From an uncultured Oscillospiraceae bacterium (GTDB lineage: Bacteria > Bacillota > Clostridia > Oscillospirales > Acutalibacteraceae): a stretch of 34,147 nucleotides of DNA. Position 1 is the stretch's first letter; the number at the start of each line of letters is the position of its first letter. The stretch is from positions 1 to 34,147 of the forward strand of contig UQRL01000028.1 in NCBI GenBank assembly GCA_900543555.1, written 5' to 3'. This document shows positions 1 through 6,958 of this stretch, in pieces. The translations under genes were made by a program, and so were the position numbers. Under the pieces are notes generated by a model, which saw only the letters and a program-made list of their open reading frames with translations, searched no databases and had not been told where the DNA came from.

Positions 1-110
1 CTCCCCCAGAGGAGGAGGCGAGTTTTCGCGCCCTGCCGTGGGTTTACCGATTTGATTCACGTAAAACGGAAAAGGCAGCGAAGCTTTCGCCTCGCCGCCT
101 CTCCTGTGGG
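1..110. other. Structured non-coding stretch beyond the noc stop
   Basis: No gene is visible here. Several nested inverted repeats are seen: GGCGAG at 17-22 pairs with CTCGCC at 91-96, CTGCC at 33-37 pairs with GGCAG at 74-78, and GCGAA at 78-82 pairs with TTCGC at 86-90. On the minus strand this lies in the 3' region of noc, so it may be an RNA fold or part of a transcription end signal, but there is no clean T-tract. Function is unknown. Confidence 0.35.
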
Positions 111-129
111 AAATGAATAAGGGAATGGG

Positions 130-930
130 TTAAACTTGTACTCTGTGTTGTTTGGGAATACGCACGGTGCACTCGATGTATTCCTCTGTCTCCGTCTTCT
201 CCGCCTGGGCTTCGATCCCCGCCGTCTTCATGGCGTCCACCGCGTGGTCGATGGTGTTGATGAACAGGCGGATGTCCTTGGCGATGAAACGGCGCTTGGG
301 GGCGGGCTTGCGCCCCTTGGGCTGAAGGACCGACTCCACCAGCTCCTCTGTCTGGGAGACGTTCAGATGCCTCTCCCCTGCTTGGCGCAGCAGCTTCTGC
401 CGCTGGGGGATATCTTCAACGCGCAGCAGCGCCCTGGCGTGGCGCTCTGTCAACTTGTACTCTAAGATCTCGTTCTGCTCCTGGGGAGAGAGTTTCAGCA
501 GCCGCAGCTTGTTGGCCAGATACGATTGGCTGATGCCCAGCCGCTTGGCAGCCTCCTCCTGGGTGATATGCCACTCCTGCAGCAGGCTTGCCAGGGCGTT
601 GGCCTGCTCGAACATCTGCAGGTCCTGGCGCTGCAGGTTTTCCAGCAGGGCCAGCACGGCGCTGTCCTCCGGCTCGCAGTCCGCGATGAGGACGGGGATC
701 TCCCGCAGGCCCGCCAGTTTACAGGCCCGCAGTCTGCGCTCTCCGGCAATCAGGTAATAGGCCCCGTTTTCCCGGCGCACCGTCACCGGCTGGAGCAGGC
801 CGTTCTCCTTAATGCTCTGGGCCAGGGCTTCCAGCTCCTCTTGGCGGAACACTTTCCGGGGCTGGGAGGGGTTGGGCAGGATGCGGCTGACAGGCAGCTT
901 TGTCAGTTTCAGCTTGTCCTTAAAAAACAT
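130..930 (-). CDS. noc: Nucleoid occlusion protein Noc (ParB/Spo0J family)
   Basis: This 266-aa ParB-fold protein is expected to bind DNA sites near the origin and the membrane and so block division over the nucleoid. Visible parts are the ParB/Srx N-terminal domain with the CTP-binding motif GERRLRA at residues 63-69, the ENLQR motif at 97-101, and a helix-turn-helix around 122-147. The four residues known to separate Noc from ParB specificity (Q173, K179, K184, R201 in Caulobacter ParB numbering) align with Q135, K141, K146 and R163 here, all Noc-type; the TERHARAL motif also matches Noc rather than Spo0J. Its position beside rsmG is the Bacillus noc position. The start is fixed by an AAAGGGAGGT ribosome site. 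The N-terminal amphipathic helix known from Bacillus Noc is not obvious. A separate soj/spo0J pair would be expected beyond the left edge. Confidence 0.9.
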   Translation of the reverse strand: MFFKDKLKLTKLPVSRILPNPSQPRKVFRQEELEALAQSIKENGLLQPVTVRRENGAYYLIAGERRLRACKLAGLREIPVLIADCEPEDSAVLALLENLQRQDLQMFEQANALASLLQEWHITQEEAAKRLGISQSYLANKLRLLKLSPQEQNEILEYKLTERHARALLRVEDIPQRQKLLRQAGERHLNVSQTEELVESVLQPKGRKPAPKRRFIAKDIRLFINTIDHAVDAMKTAGIEAQAEKTETEEYIECTVRIPKQHRVQV

Positions 931-947
931 GTGCCGTACCTCCCTTT

Positions 948-968
948 CCGTGGACTATTCTACCACGG
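948..968 (-). promoter_or_regulatory. Possible noc promoter with a straddling inverted repeat
   Basis: On the minus strand an extended -10 (TG-G-TAGAAT, hexamer at 957-962) lies between the acetyltransferase stop and the noc start. No good -35 is seen. The -10 sits inside an inverted repeat CCGTGG (948-953) / CCACGG (963-968), which could be an operator or a chance hairpin. Confidence 0.3.
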
Positions 969-1013
969 GGGAGCTACGGCGTTTGTTGATTCCTGTCGGC
1001 CGGTCCGGATTTT

Positions 1014-1454
1014 TTACAGGTATTTTTTAAAGCCCTTCACTTCCTCAAAACCCAGGGCGGCGTAAAACTTGTGGGCGCCGGTGCGGTTCATGCCCGAGAC
1101 CAGGATCTCGTAGTGGCAGTTCCACTGCTCCTTGCCCCAGCGCTCAATCTCCTGGAACATCTGCCGGCCCACGCCCTTTCCCTGATAGCTCTCCAGCACG
1201 GCCACGTTCTCCACCAGCAGGATGGGACGGCAGCTGTCGCAGATATCCTCGAACACCACGCCCAGCAGGCTGCCGCAGATGGCGCCCGTCTCCTTGTCCT
1301 CGGCCACCAGCAGATACTTCTGGGGGTCTCCGCTGATCTTTTGTAACAGCTCCTTCACGGTGGCCCGGTCCCCGGCCTTATCGCTGATGACCAGCATCAC
1401 CTGGTCCAGGCCGTCCAGGTCCTTCTCTTTCGCCTTGCGTAGAATCAGTTCCAT
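1014..1454 (-). CDS. GNAT-family N-acetyltransferase
   Basis: The 146-aa protein has the GNAT fold signature: strand 4 LLVENVAVLESY followed by the acetyl-CoA pyrophosphate loop QGKGVG at residues 91-96, and the C-terminal NRTGAHKFYAALGFEE block (123-138) typical of the family. It should transfer an acetyl group from acetyl-CoA to an amine; the substrate cannot be read from the sequence. It is not RimI by clear signature. The gene sits between rsmG and noc, an insertion relative to the Bacillus order. Its ribosome site AAGGAGG overlaps the rsmG stop codon (1468-1470), which suggests translational coupling in one transcript. Confidence 0.85.
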   Translation of the reverse strand: MELILRKAKEKDLDGLDQVMLVISDKAGDRATVKELLQKISGDPQKYLLVAEDKETGAICGSLLGVVFEDICDSCRPILLVENVAVLESYQGKGVGRQMFQEIERWGKEQWNCHYEILVSGMNRTGAHKFYAALGFEEVKGFKKYL

Positions 1455-1467
1455 TGGGGTGTCCTCC

Positions 1468-2181
1468 TTATAAGGGATGTTTCAAGATGGTGCCCCCATG
1501 GCGGGGGTAGCCCTTGGGGGTGAAGCGCAGCTTCTGGCAGAGGATGAGCTTTCGCTCCTCCCCGCCAGGCAGGGAGAGGGAGAGCACCTCCGGCTCCCCG
1601 GCGCCCAAGGTCTCCAGGGCGTTGGCGGCCTCCTCCAGCTCCTGCTCCGCGCCTGGTCCCTTCATGGCGATAAAGTGCCCTTTCATCTTGATGAGGGGCA
1701 TGCAGTACTCTGCCAGCACGGGCAGGGACGCCACGGCCCGGGCGGTGGCCAGGTCATAGCGCTCCCGCATGGTCTTGTCCAGGCCGGCCTCCTCCGCCCG
1801 CTTGTGCACCCGCCGGGCGCTGACCTTCAAAGCCGCGCACACCTCCCCCAAAAAGTTCAGGCGCTTCATGGTGCCGTCCAGCAGGGTCAGGTCAATGTCC
1901 GGCCGCATGATCTTCAGGGGGATGCCCGGGAAGCCCGCGCCCGTGCCCACGTCGATGACCTTGGCCCCCTGCTTCAGCTTGGGCCAGGCGAGCAGGGTCA
2001 GGCTGTCCAAAAAGTGCTTTTCCACCACCTCTTCCGGTTGGGTGATGGCGGTCAGGTTCATCTTCTCGTTCCACTCCAGCAAAAGCTCCATGTAGGTTTG
2101 GAACTGGTCCGCCTGGGCGGCGGAGACCTTCCAGCCCATGGCCTTTGCCTTTTCTGTCAAACTCTTTCGGATATCCGTCAT
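1468..2181 (-). CDS. rsmG: 16S rRNA (guanine-527 N7) methyltransferase RsmG
   Basis: RsmG (GidB) uses S-adenosylmethionine to methylate N7 of G527 in 16S rRNA; loss gives low-level streptomycin resistance in many bacteria. The 237-aa length is normal. The family hallmarks MNLTA (41-45), KHFLDSL (55-61) and the SAM-binding loop VIDVGTGAGFPG (75-86) are all present, as is the DGTMKRLNFL block near 102-111. Its ATG overlaps the mnmG stop as ATGA (2178-2181), and an AAGGAG ribosome site lies inside the mnmG end, so mnmG and rsmG are translationally coupled, the usual gidA-gidB arrangement. Confidence 0.97.
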   Translation of the reverse strand: MTDIRKSLTEKAKAMGWKVSAAQADQFQTYMELLLEWNEKMNLTAITQPEEVVEKHFLDSLTLLAWPKLKQGAKVIDVGTGAGFPGIPLKIMRPDIDLTLLDGTMKRLNFLGEVCAALKVSARRVHKRAEEAGLDKTMRERYDLATARAVASLPVLAEYCMPLIKMKGHFIAMKGPGAEQELEEAANALETLGAGEPEVLSLSLPGGEERKLILCQKLRFTPKGYPRHGGTILKHPL

Positions 2182-4067
2182 TGGTCCGCTCCTTCCCTCT
2201 GCTGCCGCTCCTGTGCCGCCAGCCAGATCAGCAGCACGGAGATGTCCGCCGGGCTTACCCCGCTGATGCGCCCCGCCTGGCCGATATTCTCCGGCCTTAC
2301 CTTGTTCAGCTTTTCCACGGCCTCCAGCCGCAGACCCTTGATCTGGGCGTAGTCCACCTGGGGCAGTCGCTTGCGCTCCAGGCGGCGAGCCTCCTCGATG
2401 TCCGCCCGCTGGCGCCTGATATAGCCCTCGTACTTCAATTCAATTTCCACAGCCTCGAAGATTGCTGTGGAATACTTGGGCCTCTCCCGGTCCACCGCCG
2501 TCAAATCCTGATAGGAGACTTGCGGCCGCTTCAGCAGGTCCGCCAGCTTGGCCCCGGTGGAAAGGGGGGATGTTCCACGTGAAACAAGAATCTGGTTCAG
2601 CTCCTCCGAGGGGGGCAGGGTGGTGGACTGCACCCGCTTCAGCTCTGCCCGCTTCTGCTCCTGCTTCTGCTGGAACTTCTCCCACCGCCTGTCGGAGATA
2701 AGCCCCAGCTCCCGGCCCAGGGGGGTCAGGCGCTCGTCGGCGTTGTCCTGGCGCAGCACCAGCCGGTACTCCGAGCGGGAGGTCATCATCCGGTAGGGGT
2801 CGCTGGCGCCCTTGGTAATCAGGTCGTCGATGAGCGTGCCGATATAGGAGCTGGCCCGGTCCAACACAAAGGGCTCCTTCCCCTGGACTTTCCGCGCCGC
2901 GTTGACCCCGGCCACAAACCCCTGGGCCGCGGCCTCCTCATAGCCGGAGCTGCCGTTGAACTGCCCCGCCCCGTACAGCCCCGGCCAGTCCCGGAACTCC
3001 AACGTGGCGGAGAGCTGCAGGGGGTCGCAGCAGTCGTACTCAATGGCATAGGCCGTGCGCATGATCTGGGCGTGCTCCAAGCCGGGGATGGTGTGGTAAA
3101 AGGCCACCTGCACGTCCTCCGGCAGGGAGGAGCTCATGCCCTGGAGGTACATCTCCTCGGTGTCCAGGCCGCAGGGCTCGATGAACAGCTGGTGCCGGGG
3201 CTTGTCCGGAAAGCGCACCACCTTGTCCTCGATGCTGGGGCAGTACCGCGGTCCAACGCCCTCGATCTGCCCGCCGTACAGGGGCGAGCGGTGGATGTTC
3301 TCCAAGATCACCCGCTTGGTCTCGTCATTGGTCCAGCTGACGTGGCACACAGCCTTGTTCTCCAAGGGCTCCTCGGTGTCGTAGGAGAAGGGCACCACAG
3401 GCGCGTCCCCGTGCTGGACTTCCAGGCCGGTGAAGTCGATGGAGGATTTCAGCACCCGGGCGGGAGTGCCCGTCTTGAACCGGCGCAGGGAGATGCCCAG
3501 CTCTTTCAGGGAGTCCGGCAGGAACGCCGCCGGGAACATGCCGTCGGGGCCGCTCTCGTAGGAGACGTCCCCCACGAACACCTTGCCCCCCAGGAAAGTC
3601 CCCGTGGCGATGATGACCGCCTTGGCCCGGTATACCGCCTCCAGCCGGGAGGTGAGCAGCCACTCCTCCCCTACCCGCTCCAGCTTGACGATCTCCCCCT
3701 GGCGCAGCAGCAGGTTGGGGCAGGCCTCCAGCTTGTGCTTCATCAGGCGGGAGTAGTGGTTCCGGTCTATCTGGGCCCGCAGGGAATGTACCGCCGGCCC
3801 CTTGCCCAGGTTGAGCATCCGGCTTTGGATGGTGCAGGCGTCGGCCGTGCGGCCCATCTCCCCGCCCAGGGCGTCAATCTCCCGCACCAGGTGGCCTTTA
3901 GCCGTGCCGCCAATGCTGGGGTTGCAGGGGCAGTTTCCCACGGCGTCCAGATTGATGGTAAAGACCACCGTGGAGCACCCCAGCCGGGCGGCGGCCAGGG
4001 CGGCTTCAATGCCGGCGTGCCCCGCGCCGATGACGGCTACCTCATAGGAACCAGCGTTATATGTCAT
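2178..4067 (-). CDS. mnmG: tRNA uridine-5-carboxymethylaminomethyl modification enzyme MnmG
   Basis: MnmG (GidA) is the FAD-dependent partner of MnmE that installs the cmnm5 group at wobble uridine 34 of certain tRNAs. The FAD Rossmann motif GAGHAG is at residues 14-19, followed by the diagnostic CNPSIGG block near residue 50 and PRYCPSIEDK in the middle. I place the start at ATG 4067, giving 629 aa: a GGAGG ribosome site lies five bases upstream. An in-frame TTG at 4079 would put that ribosome site inside the gene and is less likely. A perfect parS site is embedded in the coding sequence at 2571-2586, encoding the VSRGT residues near the C-terminal third. A long structured intergenic element separates it from mnmE upstream. 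Confidence 0.97.
   Translation of the reverse strand: MTYNAGSYEVAVIGAGHAGIEAALAAARLGCSTVVFTINLDAVGNCPCNPSIGGTAKGHLVREIDALGGEMGRTADACTIQSRMLNLGKGPAVHSLRAQIDRNHYSRLMKHKLEACPNLLLRQGEIVKLERVGEEWLLTSRLEAVYRAKAVIIATGTFLGGKVFVGDVSYESGPDGMFPAAFLPDSLKELGISLRRFKTGTPARVLKSSIDFTGLEVQHGDAPVVPFSYDTEEPLENKAVCHVSWTNDETKRVILENIHRSPLYGGQIEGVGPRYCPSIEDKVVRFPDKPRHQLFIEPCGLDTEEMYLQGMSSSLPEDVQVAFYHTIPGLEHAQIMRTAYAIEYDCCDPLQLSATLEFRDWPGLYGAGQFNGSSGYEEAAAQGFVAGVNAARKVQGKEPFVLDRASSYIGTLIDDLITKGASDPYRMMTSRSEYRLVLRQDNADERLTPLGRELGLISDRRWEKFQQKQEQKRAELKRVQSTTLPPSEELNQILVSRGTSPLSTGAKLADLLKRPQVSYQDLTAVDRERPKYSTAIFEAVEIELKYEGYIRRQRADIEEARRLERKRLPQVDYAQIKGLRLEAVEKLNKVRPENIGQAGRISGVSPADISVLLIWLAAQERQQREGADQ
2571..2586. promoter_or_regulatory. 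parS: parS centromere site (ParB binding)
   Basis: TGTTCCACGTGAAACA is a perfect 16-bp match to the bacterial parS consensus TGTTNCACGTGAAACA and is palindromic. It lies within mnmG, about 6.7 kb from the dnaA start, the origin-proximal location expected for chromosome segregation sites. It should be bound by Spo0J/ParB; the Noc encoded in this window has Noc-type specificity residues and would not be expected to use it. Confidence 0.93.
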
Positions 4068-4240
4068 AGGAACCTCCAAAAGGAAAATATCAAAGGGAAA
4101 GCAACATAAAGTTTTCGCTCAAGCCTTTTTCAAAAGGCTTGTGGGGTTTGGGGGCCGCTACGTCCCGGTGGGACGTTGCTCAGCGGCCGACCGAGCCGGC
4201 AGGCGAGACCAAACCTCAAGACCTTACAGGGGTGCGGGGG

Positions 4241-4331
4241 GTCCTGGTGCCCGGTGGGCACCGTTCAGGACCGGTCTACGTTGCCACTTCGGTCGGTGCT
4301 GGGCGTCTGCCACTGGCAGACAGCACCCGAG
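4241..4331 (-). repeat. Repeat A, copy 1 (91 bp)
   Basis: Read on the minus strand, this 91-bp sequence differs from the copy at 29344-29434 at one position only. It can form two adjacent hairpins: GTCTGCC/GGCAGAC with a three-base loop inside GTGCT/AGCAC, then GGTGCCCA/GGGCACC nested inside GGTCCT/AGGAC. It lies between the mnmE terminator and mnmG. A shorter copy is at 28945-29010. Confidence 0.85.
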
Positions 4332-4359
4332 ACCCGCAGCCACCGCCTTCCCATACTCC

Positions 4360-4384
4360 AAAAAAAGGGGGACGAATGTCCCCC
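4360..4384 (-). terminator. Intrinsic terminator downstream of mnmE
   Basis: On the minus strand, stem GGGGGAC/GTCCCCC (4367-4373 with 4378-4384) with a four-base loop is followed by seven T residues (4360-4366). It would end transcripts from mnmE before mnmG, implying that mnmG has its own promoter or depends on readthrough. Confidence 0.8.
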
Positions 4385-4652
4385 TCTTGGGGTGCCACAG
4401 AGCCCGGGGTTTTGCTTGTGGAAGGGGCGGGCTGGGTGCCACAGAGCCCGCTCTCGGGGCTACCGCCCGTTGGGCGTATGCGCCTCGTTCGCTGCACTCT
4501 TCCACCGGCTGCGCCGGTTTTAAGGCCGTGGAGCTCCGCTCCACACCACGCAAACTTTTGAAAAAGTTTGATCAAAACTTTTACACGCCTTCGGCGTTGC
4601 ATTTCCGCCCTTGCCGCAGGCAAGAAGGCGCTTGTCCCGCGCAGTCACGCGC

Positions 4653-6020
4653 CTATTTGCCCACACAAAACTCCTCAAACACCCGGTCCACGATCTCCTC
4701 GCTGACCTGCTCCCCTGTCAGGGCGGAGAGGGCATGGAGGGCGCCCTCCACACAGACGGTAACGGCGTCCAGTGTCAAGCCCAGGGCCAGGGCCTGCTCC
4801 CCTTCCCGCAGGCTGTCCAAGGCGGCCTGGGCGTCCCCCCTCTGGCGCTGGGTGAACAGCACCCCTTCCTCTGGGTGAAAATCTTTTGTGTCCAATATTT
4901 CGGACAGTGCTTGTTCCAGGTCCTCCAGCCCTTCCCCGCTGGCGGCAGAGAGAGCCACGGTCTTTTCAAAGTGAGAGCGCACCGCCTCCCCGTCGATGGC
5001 GGTGGGCAGGTCCGTCTTGTTGATGATGGCGATAGAGGGCACGTTTTGCAGCGCCTCCATCAGCTCCCAGTCCTCTTTCTCCAGCGCCTGGGAGGAGTCG
5101 AACACCGCCAGCACCAGCTGGGCCGTCTCCAAGCGTTTTTTCGCCGCCTGCACGCCAATGCTCTCCACCGGGTCGTCCGTGTCCCGCAGGCCCGCCGTAT
5201 CCGCCAGCCGCAGGGGCACCCCGGCCAGCAGGACCGTTTCCTCTACCACATCCCGGGTGGTGCCCGCGTACTGGGTGACGATGGACCGCTCGCAGCCAGA
5301 GAGCAGGTTCATCAGGGTGGACTTCCCCGCGTTGGGACGCCCGGCGATGACGGTCTCCAGTCCCTCCCGGTAAGCCCGGCCCCGCTCGAACCCCGCCAAC
5401 AGGGAGGAGAGCTCCTCCTCCCCCCGCCGGATGGCGGCCAGCAGCTCCTGTTCCTCCACCTCGGGCACGTCCTCCTCGGGAAAGTCCGCCCAGGCCGCCA
5501 GGTGGCTGGCATGCTCCAGCAGCTCCCCCCTGATGGCGGCAATCCGCCGGGAGAGCACGCCGGTGCTGCCCGCCTCCGCGGCCCTGCGGGCCTGCTCCCC
5601 GCTGGCGCCGATGAGCCCCATCACCGCCTCTGCCTGGGCCAGGTCCAGCTTGCCGTTTACAAAGGCCCGGCGGGTGAACTCCCCCGGCCCGGCAGGGGAG
5701 GCCCCGGCATCCAGCACCGCCTGCAACAGCCGCTTGGTCACATAGAGCCCCCCGTGGCAGGAGAGCTCCACCACGTCCTCCCCGGTGTAGCTTTTCGGTG
5801 CCCGGAACACCAGGGCCACCACGTCGTCCAGCCGCTCCCCGGCGGCGTCGAAGGCGGCCCCCAGCTGGGCGGTGTAACCCTTCATCTGGGAGAGGGCCTT
5901 CCCGCTGACGCCCCGGAACACCTTCTCCCCAATGGAGAACGCCTCCCGTCCGGAGAGGCGCACAATGCCAATCCCCCCCGGCGCCGGGGCGGTGGAGATG
6001 GCCGCAATGGTCTTTTCCAT
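4653..6020 (-). CDS. mnmE: tRNA modification GTPase MnmE
   Basis: MnmE (TrmE) is the GTPase partner of MnmG in wobble-uridine cmnm5 modification and uses a folate one-carbon donor. All signature parts are present in 455 aa: the N-terminal folate-binding domain beginning TIAAISTAPAPGGIGIVR, then GTPase motifs GRPNAGKS (227-234), TTRD (254-257), DTAG (274-277) and NKTD (334-337), and the C-terminal FCVGK with the catalytic cysteine of the C-[ILV]-GK motif. I chose ATG at 6020 because an AAAGGGAGG ribosome site is seven bases upstream; an in-frame GTG at 6041 would overlap that site. A terminator-like hairpin precedes the gene and a clear terminator follows it. Confidence 0.97.
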   Translation of the reverse strand: MEKTIAAISTAPAPGGIGIVRLSGREAFSIGEKVFRGVSGKALSQMKGYTAQLGAAFDAAGERLDDVVALVFRAPKSYTGEDVVELSCHGGLYVTKRLLQAVLDAGASPAGPGEFTRRAFVNGKLDLAQAEAVMGLIGASGEQARRAAEAGSTGVLSRRIAAIRGELLEHASHLAAWADFPEEDVPEVEEQELLAAIRRGEEELSSLLAGFERGRAYREGLETVIAGRPNAGKSTLMNLLSGCERSIVTQYAGTTRDVVEETVLLAGVPLRLADTAGLRDTDDPVESIGVQAAKKRLETAQLVLAVFDSSQALEKEDWELMEALQNVPSIAIINKTDLPTAIDGEAVRSHFEKTVALSAASGEGLEDLEQALSEILDTKDFHPEEGVLFTQRQRGDAQAALDSLREGEQALALGLTLDAVTVCVEGALHALSALTGEQVSEEIVDRVFEEFCVGK

Positions 6021-6061
6021 GAGAGAGCCTCCCTTTTCCACAATTTCACAGGAAAATACGC

Positions 6062-6089
6062 AAAAAAGGGGCCGCCGCAGGGCCGCCCC
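6062..6089 (-). terminator. Terminator or attenuator between jag and mnmE
   Basis: On the minus strand the GC-rich imperfect stem at 6068-6089 (GGGGC/GCCCC, one mismatch, then three more pairs, loop CTGC) is followed by six T residues at 6062-6067. It would at least partly end the rpmH-jag transcript before mnmE. Confidence 0.65.
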
Positions 6090-6097
6090 AAAGCTGC

Positions 6098-6937
6098 TTA
6101 TTTCTTTTCAATCCGCCCATAGATGGGGGTGTTGGGGTCGTCCGCCTTGGGCCCCTCTGCCCGGGGAGCCGGATTCGGACGGCTCCGGTCACTGCGGGGA
6201 CGACGGTTCCGGTCGTTATATCCGCCGCGGCCACCGCGGCCACGGTCATTGCGGCCGCCGCGCCGGTCGTTGCGCCGCTGGGGCCGCTCGCCCCCTTCGG
6301 GCCCGATGACCACATGGCGGGCCTGGTCCACGCCCTCGCTCCAGCTCTTGGCGCCGGGCACGGTCTGCACCGCGGTGTGGATAATGCGCCGCTCGTAGGG
6401 GTTCATGGGCTCCAAAGAGGAGTTCCGGCCGGTCTTTACCGCCCGGGCCGCCATCTTCTTTCCCAGGGCCTCCAGGGTTTCCTTCCGCTTCTCCCGGTAG
6501 TTGCCCACGTCCAGGGTGATGCGGAAATAAGAGCCCTCCACATGGTTGGCCACCAAAGAGGCCAGGTACTGCAGGGCGTCCAGGGTTTCGCCCCGGTGGC
6601 CGATAATAAAGCCGATGTCCTCGCCAGAGAGGGTCAGGGCGGCGCCGACCTCTTCCCGGCGAATCTCAACCCCGGCCTCTGGCAGGCCCATCTCCTTAAG
6701 CACGCTCTTCAAGTAACCGGCGGCCTCTTGGGCAGGGTCCCGCTCCTCTACAGGGTCGGGCTCTTCAATATAGGCCCGCACCTTGGCGGGGGCGCCTCCA
6801 AACAGGCCAAACGTCTTCTTTTGGGGCATCTCCAAAATCTCAAATTCCGCGTCCGTGGTGTCCACGCCCAGCTCCCGGCAGGCGTTGGCAAACGCAATCT
6901 CCACGGTCTCGCCCTTGGCAATGGCTTCTTTGATCAT
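6098..6937 (-). CDS. khpB: RNA-binding protein Jag / KhpB
   Basis: Jag (KhpB, EloR) is a cytoplasmic RNA-binding protein linked to cell elongation and sporulation, always beside yidC/spoIIIJ. The domain order is Jag_N (about 1-55, with the conserved KKTFGLFG at 40-47), a KH domain with GxxG loop GHRG at 113-116, and an R3H domain containing the R-x3-H motif R183/H187. Unusually, residues about 215-265 form a disordered tail rich in Arg, Gly, Asn and Pro with RGGRGG-like repeats, which resembles RNA-binding RGG boxes and is longer than the usual family end. The start has an AAGGGAGG ribosome site. It follows yidC in the rpmH operon. Confidence 0.95.
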   Translation of the reverse strand: MIKEAIAKGETVEIAFANACRELGVDTTDAEFEILEMPQKKTFGLFGGAPAKVRAYIEEPDPVEERDPAQEAAGYLKSVLKEMGLPEAGVEIRREEVGAALTLSGEDIGFIIGHRGETLDALQYLASLVANHVEGSYFRITLDVGNYREKRKETLEALGKKMAARAVKTGRNSSLEPMNPYERRIIHTAVQTVPGAKSWSEGVDQARHVVIGPEGGERPQRRNDRRGGRNDRGRGGRGGYNDRNRRPRSDRSRPNPAPRAEGPKADDPNTPIYGRIEKK

Positions 6938-6958
6938 GACGTTTTCCTCCCTTTCGGT

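Larger units (their letters stand above)
4108..4582. repeat. Structured intergenic element with terminal inverted repeats
   Basis: The mnmE-mnmG gap holds no convincing gene. Its two ends resemble each other in inverted orientation: AAAGTTTT followed shortly by TCAA and CTTTTTCAAAA occurs at 4108-4141 on the plus strand and again at 4551-4582 on the minus strand. Each end is itself a hairpin (CAAGCCTTTT/AAAAGGCTTG at 4120-4141; CAAACTTTT/AAAAGTTTG at 4551-4570). Inside are a strong compound hairpin at 4153-4188, repeat A copy 1 at 4241-4331, a minus-strand terminator at 4360-4384, and a 17-bp direct repeat at 4390-4406 and 4434-4450. It looks like a MITE-like insertion or a structured RNA; no clear target-site duplication was found. 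Confidence 0.55.

Noticed and set aside
53..68. A degenerate parS-like sequence (TGATTCACGTAAAACG)
   Set aside because: It has three mismatches to the consensus; many such matches are expected in 34 kb by chance.
4139..4623. Open frames of about 110-140 codons in the mnmE-mnmG gap
   Set aside because: They overlap each other in several frames, cross palindromes and repeat A, lack ribosome sites, and give no familiar protein.
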